Shown here one piece after another: positions 21,142 to 27,254 of a stretch of DNA of 27,254 nucleotides. The stretch is from NCBI GenBank assembly GCA_010015675.1, contig ML976997.1:600126-627379 (forward strand). Direction: 5' to 3'. The notes under the pieces were generated by a model, which did no database searches, had not been told where the DNA came from, and saw only the letters and a list, made by a program, of their open reading frames with translations. The position numbers and the translations under genes are program-made. Position 1 is the first letter of the stretch. The number at the start of each line of letters is the position of its first letter. Origin of the DNA: Byssothecium circinans (lineage: Eukaryota; Ascomycota; Dothideomycetes; Pleosporales; Massarinaceae).

Positions 21142-24100
21142 ATGTGGCTCTTCGTGCTGCTTTCCTTCGTGGGAATCAGTAGCGCCGTAAAGGTATCCAA
21201 TGTCACGTTTTGGGGTGCTCCACGATTTTCGCTTGGTGACACGCTTCCGTACACCGACAAGCATGGCCATCTCTTCGCCGTAAACACTGTACCCAAGGCG
21301 GCCCAGCCCTCTTGTGGCAGCGGCAGTGGCTCTGCTAATGCGCGCTCTATCGGCTACTATCAAGCCTGGAACGTCCGCACACGCCCTTGCGACAAGGTTT
21401 GGCTATTGCAGCTCGACACGACTGGCCTCACTCACCTCAATCTCGCCTTCGCCTCAATTGACCCGGCGACTTTCAAGATACGCCTCCAGAATCCAGATGA
21501 TGAGTATGTCTACTACCAGTTCTTGGAATATAAGAACAGAGGTCTGCAGACGTGGCTGGGTGTCGGCGGCTGGGAGTTCAGCGATGAGGGCGACACGCGC
21601 ACCACGTGGTCCGACCTGGCTGCCTCGGAGGAGCATAGGAAAGCTTTCATTTCTTCGACGGTCGAGTTTCTTGAAAAATACGGCTTCCAGGGCCTCGACG
21701 TGGACTGGGAATGGCCTGCTGCTGCGAATCGCGGGGGAAATCCTGCCGACACGAAGAATCAGGTCGCTCTGGTCAAGGAGCTGCGTGAAGCCCTCGGCAG
21801 CAAGTACGGGCTCACGTGCGTGCTACCCCAAGACGCTGGCTTTCTAAGCGGCATCGATGTCGCAGGCCTCGCCCAATATGTCGATTGGTTCAACGTCCTG
21901 ACATATGACTTGCATGGTATTTGGGATGCAAAAAATCCGGAGTTGGGAAGCAAGATCCGCCCGCACACTGACGTGAGAGAGATTGATGAGAAGCTCAATG
22001 GACTGTGGGTGACAGGCATCGACTCCCACAAATTTACCTTAGGTTTCGCGCTCTATGGCCGCGGCTACATGGCTGCGGATCCCAAGTGCATGGATATCGG
22101 CTGCGAGTTCTCCGGTCCATCGGCTATGGGCGAATGCTCTAAGCAGTCAGGCATGCTGAGTAACTGTGAGATCAAGAGGCTGATCAAAGACAAGAGCCTC
22201 AAGCCTACAGCCATTATAGGAGTGGACGCCATGGTGATAACCTGGGATCAGCAGTGGCTAAGCTACGATTCGCCAGAGACACTTGCAAAGAAGAAGGAGC
22301 TTGCCAACAACCGCTGCATGGGAGGCATATCCATTTGGGCCATCGATTACGATTCATGCGATGCCGGCGATCAGCTTCCGCCTCCGCATGGTAATTCGGT
22401 TGCTCCAACAAAGCCTTCGACGGTGGCTAGTTCTGTTCCGCCATCTGCAGTACCGACTAGCATCCCTAGCAGCACGCCTTCGTGGGGCTCAGTCCCGCCG
22501 ACTTCTACTGAGCAGTCTAGCGTGCCAGGAAGTGAATTGCCGCCAAACTCAACGCCTCCATCCTCTACGGTGGCTTCAACTGCCCCTCCTCCTAGCTCGA
22601 AGCCTTCTGTATCCGCGACCTCGTGGCCAACATCAGTGCAAAGCTCTGATTCCTCTTCTAGTGTCATGTCGAGCCTAAGCAACGCCTCGGCTTCTAGTGC
22701 GCCTTCGGGCTAAAGCGCAGAATCTTCTTCGACGACGACGACGAGTGTCGTTCCGGCTTCATCTGGAAGCTCTACCGTTGTTCAAAGCAGCAGCCAGACG
22801 ATTTCTGTAGTACCATCAGTATCGTCGGAGCAACCATCTTCTGCACCAAGCAGTTCTGTACAATCGTGGGCTTCACCGAGTAGCTCCCTCCAGTCGTCTT
22901 CTGTACTAGATAGTTCAGCACAATCGTCGTTACCACCATCCACGAGCGTGTTGTTGGATCCAACAACCAGCCAGAGCATCTCCAGCTCGTCAACACTACA
23001 GTCAAGTACACCAGGTATTTCAGTCGTGCCATCGATTTCTATACCTTCGCTTTCTTCAAAGCCACCCGATACCAGCTCCGGTACCGCGCAAACCACAGCA
23101 GGAGTTTCAATCCCGACTCTTTTCTCATCGGGATCGGTTTCTTGGCCATCAAACTCGCCATCAGGCGCGTCAACTTCGGGTTCTTTCACCTTGCATTCGG
23201 GATCAATGTCATGGCCATCGAACTCGAAACTACCTTCAGGTTCTTTCACATTGCCGCCAGGAACACCGCCAACAAGTCGACCTGGCCCTCCTGAACCCAT
23301 GAATGGTGGTGCTTGCCCCGCGTTTCCACCTATCACGCAAACAGCTAGTGGTGCAGACTTCAAACACGTTGATGCTCCTCTCGATGTTTGGGACAGTTTT
23401 GGATCCGGGATTTACGAAGGGCTACCATGGTGCGATGGGAAATGTGTATTCCACCTACCGCCGCGACATCTCCCCACACCGACCACTGTTGTATGTCCAG
23501 AAATTACCAAACGGCTACTGTCCATTTCTGGCGGTATCACCGAGACCCGAACGCGGGAGACACAGTCTTGGGCTTGCGGATCGGTCACAAAAGTCCTCGT
23601 CACTGAGCTGTTTATGAGGGGTGGTAGCACGGGAACCGTGACGTCCAATTTCGGACGCAAGACGATAATCACTGATGCGGTCAGCTACTATCCACTCGAG
23701 CTGTTTCCAGAACAAGCAATGGCAATGCCCGTCATGAAGCCGTGGTGTGGCCTGGAAATGACCACCTGCGGCCATGGTCTATATCCTGCGGACTACCCTT
23801 TGCCGACGCAGCTCCCACTTTTAGATCGGTGTTGCATGTTCCCCGACGAGTGGTATTTGCGTCAGCTAGCCTGGCGCTTACCGTGGCAGTGCTGCCTGTT
23901 CGATTGGTGCATTCCGCTGTACACGATGAAACCTTTTCCAGCACAAAAGCCGAAAGAGTGTGAGGGACTTGCATGGTGTGATGATTGGCCCTTCAACAGC
24001 ATACGATCCGAGACTCCAACCATCACCGCCGGTCCAAAGATCAAGCTTCCGGAAGAGTGTAAATATCCTTGGTGTGCGCCTTTTAGCACAATTCCGGTCC

Positions 24101-25969
24101 TGGAGCCACCGCCTGTATGCACATTCGACTGGTGCGTAAATTGGCCTCTCTGCCCCGACCTATCTTGTCCGGACCCTAAACATCCACCTCCATCGTTCTT
24201 GAGCCGATGCAAGGACAAAAAGTCCAAGAAGTGCTGTAAAGATTGCTGGAATGAGGAAAAGCAGGAGTGCAAGAAGGGGCAGCTTTTTGGTTGTGGCTGT
24301 GGACCCTTGGGACTTCCGTTCCCACCGTGCAACTTCAAGCTATCATGGCCCGAGTTCAAGCGGATTGACATGCCTGACCCACCGAGCTTTGCCCTTGATT
24401 GCGGAATCTTCGGATGCGATCTTTGTTCTTTGTTCGGGAAATGTCCAGGACGCGACGAAATAGGACTACTGGATTGGGGAGGCTATTGCTTCATGGATTG
24501 CGAAATTCCGTGCCCTGATAGCGTAAGTGATGTACAGGCCTCGGATGCGTACGGTCAAATAACATTGGTAGATCTGTGGTGGGCACAAGTGCAAGGAGCC
24601 AGGCGGCTGCGGCTGGAAAACTGGACGGCCTCCAGGGGGTTTCCCTTCAGGCATTCCGGACCCCGACCCAAAGAATTGCGAGGCAAAGGATAGGACGACC
24701 GTCACCGAAGCCTTCACCTCATGCTCCGACTATCTCACTGTGTCGAGTAATGGCGGCGTAGCGACAACTTCTTCATCCTGCAGGGAGATTTTTGCAGCCA
24801 CACTTACGGGCTGCCGCTTCGTTGGAAAGACAACCACGACTCGCAGAGGCAGCACCAGCTCTAGTAAGGTCATTATTCCGACGCTGTATTCGAGGCCCAG
24901 CGGCACGGTGACCATCCCTACGCTCTATTCGAGGTCGAACGGCACGATAACAACTCCTACGCTCTTTTCGATGCAATCAGAAGGGCCAGCATGTACTCTT
25001 GGGCCACTCCAGCTCGACGAGGAGGAAGGCAGTAACTATGGATTGAGCCCAAATCAGACCATCTCAGCCAATGTCACTATCCCCACGCTTTACTTTTCAT
25101 CGGACGGTCCAGCCTGTACGCTTAGTGCCCTGCTTACTATGGAAGATGAAGGGGATGATGAAGGGCCGACACCGATTTCAAACGTTACAATTCCGACGCT
25201 CTATTCGTCTGGAGCCTCCCATATTGTCATCCCTACGCTCTACTCGACAGGAGCTGGAGCATGCACAAAGGCACCATTATCTCTCGAGGACGACGAGGGC
25301 GATGACGAGAACATCGCCATCCCGACGCTGACATCCATGGCGTCACATGTTACCATTCCGACGCTGACGTCCCAAGATTTAAGCATTGAAATACCTACAC
25401 TGACGTCTCAGGCTTCCAGCGTTGAGATTCCTACGCTGACGTCCAAAGAAGAACCTTCTTCTTCGCCCACACCGTCCGAGAAACCATTGAATTTCGGTGG
25501 TACCTGGAAAATCGAGATCTCACAGTGGATCTTCCAGAACTCAAAGGCACAACGTACTAAATGGACCATCGTCAATTCCAACGGCAACGAGGCGGGCACT
25601 GGATACCTCGACCCCAAAGAGGATCTCACGATCCACGACCGGGACCCCGCCCACCGCGATCAGATCAAAGCGCTGCCTTTCGTCATCGACACCAAGCTGC
25701 ATAATGAACTCGATGACAAAAAGTCCGTCGTAGAGTTCAATTCGCGCATGCAGCTTCCAGGCGGGTGCAAGGTCTCATGGTCCACGGATGGCAAGAAGAA
25801 TGCATGCTGGCACCAAGGCTTCGAGCCTGAGGATTTCGGCTGCGATATGGAGGACGTCCATTGGTGGGACTATGACGACAGCGGTGAAAATGGGAAGAAA
25901 CGCGACTTCGTTTGCGCGTTTAAGTATCTTGGTACGGCGACACGGTCGGATGCTGGGAATTGGTTCTAG
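21142..25969 (+). CDS. Very large secreted GH18 chitinase, interrupted by one in-frame TAA
   Basis: Extracellular chitin hydrolase, about 1590 codons. The signal peptide is MWLFVLLSFVGISSA (1-15). The GH18 domain spans about 68-410: LGVGGW (139-144), GLDVDWEWP with catalytic acid E190 and helpers D186/D188, LTYDLHG (253-259) and the closing tryptophan in ISIWAIDYD. A Ser/Thr/Pro stalk follows (about 412-715), then a Cys/Trp-rich region with recurring W-C pairs, then I-P-T-L repeats with acidic blocks, then an unassigned C-terminal domain of about 160 residues starting NFGGTWKIEI. A 49-nt intron (24523-24571, GTAAGT..TAG) joins the Cys-rich part in phase to ICGGHKCKEPGG and the repeats. The anomaly is TAA at 22711-22713 (codon 524) inside the stalk. 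The frame stays open on both sides and composition does not change, so it is one gene with a nonsense change, or a 60-nt in-frame intron (22661-22720) removes it. The donor GTGTCA is weak. If the stop is real, the product is a 523-aa enzyme plus stalk. Confidence 0.82.
22711..22713 (+). other. In-frame TAA inside the chitinase stalk
   Basis: The only stop between 21142 and 24522 in this frame. The 78 codons between it and the next ATG (22948) are open and as Ser/Thr/Pro-rich as those before. The base after the stop is A; the known fungal readthrough context TGA-CTA is absent. Confidence 0.85.
23417..24160 (+). repeat. Recurring Trp-Cys motif region of the chitinase
   Basis: Protein-level repeats seen across this stretch: LPWCDGKC, KPWCGLEM, LPWQCCLFDWC, LAWCDDWPF, YPWCAPF and FDWCVNWPLC. 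The shared core is aromatic-or-Pro, Trp, Cys, then one or two residues and often Trp-Pro. Spacing is irregular and DNA identity is low, so the repeats are old. Disulfide-bonded binding modules are a possible role; I know no family with this pattern. Confidence 0.65.
24872..25441 (+). repeat. I-P-T-L-[YT]-S repeat region with acidic blocks
   Basis: Ten copies of a core [VTIAE]-I-P-T-L-[YFT] (one copy has T for I) occur in 190 residues. Longer units alternate with them: [GA]-[PG]-ACT followed by a hydrophobic stretch and an acidic block (DEEEG, EDEGDDEG, EDDEGDDE) appears three times. The last four copies are IPTLT spaced 11-13 residues. Weaker copies (SIPTLF, SIPSLS) lie upstream in the stalk near 23035 and 23110. 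This suggests growth by in-frame duplication. Confidence 0.85.
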
Positions 25970-26609
25970 GACGGACGGATGAGGCCGTTTGTGGATGTAT
26001 GGAGGGATGGAAGGAAGGAAGAAAGGCTCAAAGTATGGAGCCATGTAAACTTTATAAAAACGCGAGTGCGTTGCAGATAGGGGAATTTGATTGAGATGGG
26101 ATCTGTGTACGAGTACGTACTCGCAGGCACGCTTCAAAGGCGCATTCGCGATTTACGATGTGTGCGGCTTTTTTGTGTGGAGGTCAAACTTCAATGTGAA
26201 GCATGTATAACAGGATGTTCGATGGTTGGATGGGGAAGAGATGGGTTGAGTGGTGGTGGTGATAGCAATGAGGTTTGAGCTTTGTGAGGAGATTTTCGTT
26301 CGAGCTGTGGCTGACCTGCGCCGCCGCTAAGGCCATCCAGCTGTCGGCGCTGGGACTGGGTCTCTTGCGGAAAGTCAACAAACAACTCAGGTAATAAGCT
26401 GATAAACCTCACATCACCACTAGAGCTTACAATCCCCTCCCCTGCTCGGGAGCCTAGCGCGGTGAACGTACAGGGGTTGAAGGCCAATCAGACAATACGC
26501 TCGGCGGCACTGAGTTGGGCACTAGGGATGCAAAAGTAGGCCATTTGCCACCCAAAAAGCGTCTACGTGTTCCAATGCTTCTTGTACCGCTTTGTAACCG
26601 TCTAATATC
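25970..26609. other. Intergenic region between chitinase and 5S rRNA, no gene recognised
   Basis: 640 bp. The first 100 bp are purine-rich (GGA/AAG runs), consistent with a chitinase 3' UTR. Small ORFs on either strand show no features. Confidence 0.45.
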
Positions 26610-26728
26610 ACATACGACCATAGGATCTTGAGAACTAGGCTTCCCGTCCGCTCAGCCATATATAAGCAAGATACCGGCGGATTAGTACTCAGGTGGGTGA
26701 CCACTGGGGAATACCTGCTGTTGTATGT
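26610..26728 (+). rRNA. 5S ribosomal RNA
   Basis: 119 nt, the normal 5S length. It opens ACATACGACCATAG, contains TTCCCGTCCGCTCAGCC and GGTGGGTGACCAC, and closes CTGTTGTATGT, all hallmarks of filamentous-fungus 5S rRNA. The first and last nine bases pair perfectly (one G-U) as helix I. GGATCTTG pairs with CAAGATACC as helix II with one bulge. RNA polymerase III is expected to transcribe it from internal boxes. In filamentous ascomycetes 5S genes are dispersed rather than inside the rDNA unit, which fits this single copy between protein genes. ORFs crossing it are not genes. Confidence 0.95.
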
Positions 26729-26743
26729 TTTTGTTGTTTTTTT
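26728..26743 (+). terminator. Pol III T-run terminator of the 5S gene
   Basis: Five T (26728-26732) and, after four bases, seven T (26737-26743) on the coding strand directly follow the 5S gene, as expected for pol III termination with a backup site. Confidence 0.8.
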
Positions 26744-26938
26744 CGTCAAATTTTTATGTGGTGGGTTTTGGTGTGCGGGGAATTTTGTCAGCCGAGTGTG
26801 CGCGGTTCCCGAAGATTTTGCCACTACGAGGGAGTGGCTCAGCCTAAGCAAAGGGGACAGGGGACTGACTGCGCGATTAATCATCTGTCATCTTATCTGT
26901 GGGTGCTGTTAGCTCTCGCGTAGTAAGCTAGCCTATAT

Positions 26939-27254
26939 AGATTCCGGCCACCAGGGGTTTCCGGCCACATCGCCAAATCGGCCACCCCTCAGAAAATCAC
27001 GCGTTTTCTCTCCACGCAACGCATCAAAATGGATAACCGCGAAATCGCAATTCAATCAGCTATTAACGATCTTAATGCTGGCATTTACAAAAGCCAGAGA
27101 GCAGCTGCAAAGGCCTACGGGATCCCTCGAACAACGTTGCAGGATCGATTACACGGTGCAACCAACGCGCGAACCAGCCATCAATGGATGCAGAAATTGA
27201 CCCCCCTACAAGAGGATTTCCTTGTGGATTGGATCCTCGAAGAGGACGCTCGCG
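26939..27254 (+). mobile_element. 5' end of a second pogo/Fot1-like DNA transposon, cut by the window edge
   Basis: A transposase start at 27029 is preceded by a terminal region carrying three CGGCCAC words (26945-26951, 26962-26968, 26979-26985), each 17 bp apart. TA occurs just outside (26935-26938, TATA), so the element probably begins near 26939. The word and spacing pattern resembles the left element, whose repeat also has a 17-bp period, but the sequences differ, so this is another family. The other terminus is beyond the window. Confidence 0.65.
27029..27254 (+). CDS. Transposase N-terminus, psq-type helix-turn-helix (partial)
   Basis: First 75 codons of a pogo/Fot1-like transposase, running off the right edge. 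It opens MDNREIAIQSAINDLNAG, then the psq helix-turn-helix SQRAAAKAYGIPRTTLQDRL (about residues 21-40; core A-x-x-Y-G-[IV]-P-x-[ST]-T-L). After a linker, LTPLQEDFLVDWILEED begins the CENP-B/Tc5-type second DNA-binding domain. No stop or frameshift is visible. The catalytic domain is outside the window. It is clearly related in layout to the transposase at the left edge but diverged, so the two are separate insertions. Confidence 0.85.
   Translation, partial: MDNREIAIQSAINDLNAGIYKSQRAAAKAYGIPRTTLQDRLHGATNARTSHQWMQKLTPLQEDFLVDWILEEDAR

Noticed and set aside
22948..24693. Separate gene starting at the ATG at 22948
   Set aside because: No signal peptide or leader; it begins mid-stalk and is in frame and composition-matched with the chitinase upstream; its apparent stop at 24693 is removed by the GTAAGT..TAG intron.
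26628..26923. Two plus-strand ORFs of 76-94 codons
   Set aside because: They start inside the 5S rRNA gene and cross its terminator.
1..27254. CRISPR array, secondary-metabolite cluster or long terminal repeats
   Set aside because: No spaced identical repeats, no polyketide, peptide or terpene synthase, and no long direct repeats were seen.

Overview
The window is chromosomal DNA from a filamentous ascomycete, most likely a dothideomycete of the Pleosporales type; the class is my inference. The evidence is short GT..AG introns of 44-85 nt, a complete alpha-1,3-glucan synthase, a SAT4/PTH11-type seven-helix protein, a large secreted GH18 chitinase, a dispersed 5S rRNA gene of the Neurospora kind, and pogo/Fot1-like transposase fragments at both edges. 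Gene models were made by reading ORFs and joining them at splice sites whose phases agree.

Layout. 1-296: end of a DNA transposon whose transposase reads leftward out of the window. 401-1470 (+): two-exon APH/choline-kinase-like phosphotransferase, 337 aa. 1471-2724: no gene seen. 2725-4408 (+): three-exon SAT4-type seven-helix membrane protein, 528 aa. 4409-6207: no convincing gene; pyrimidine-rich stretch and probable AGS1 3' UTR. 6208-13639 (-): four-exon alpha-1,3-glucan synthase AGS1, about 2417 aa. 13640-16847: 3.2 kb spacer. 16848-17606 (+): 252-aa short-chain dehydrogenase. 18864-19094 (+): weak candidate for a 76-aa single-helix protein. 19418-20557 (-): RING-like protein, 379 aa. 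21142-25969 (+): very large secreted GH18 chitinase with a Ser/Thr/Pro stalk, a Cys/Trp-rich region, a repeated I-P-T-L region and an unassigned C-terminal domain. It is interrupted by one in-frame TAA at 22711. 26610-26728 (+): 5S rRNA with a pol III T-run. 26939-27254: start of a second transposon, transposase reading rightward out of the window.

How the parts relate. AGS1 makes cell-wall alpha-1,3-glucan, and the chitinase is built to act on chitin outside the cell and stay wall-associated. The interval is thus largely a cell-surface segment (membrane receptor-like protein, glucan synthase, chitinase) with a transposon on each side. Nothing shows the genes are co-regulated.

Most unusual points: the architecture and single stop of the giant chitinase; its I-P-T-L and acidic repeats; a lineage-specific-looking 12-residue insert at an AGS1 splice junction; and a sharp switch from C-ending to G/T-ending codons near the 3' end of several unrelated genes.
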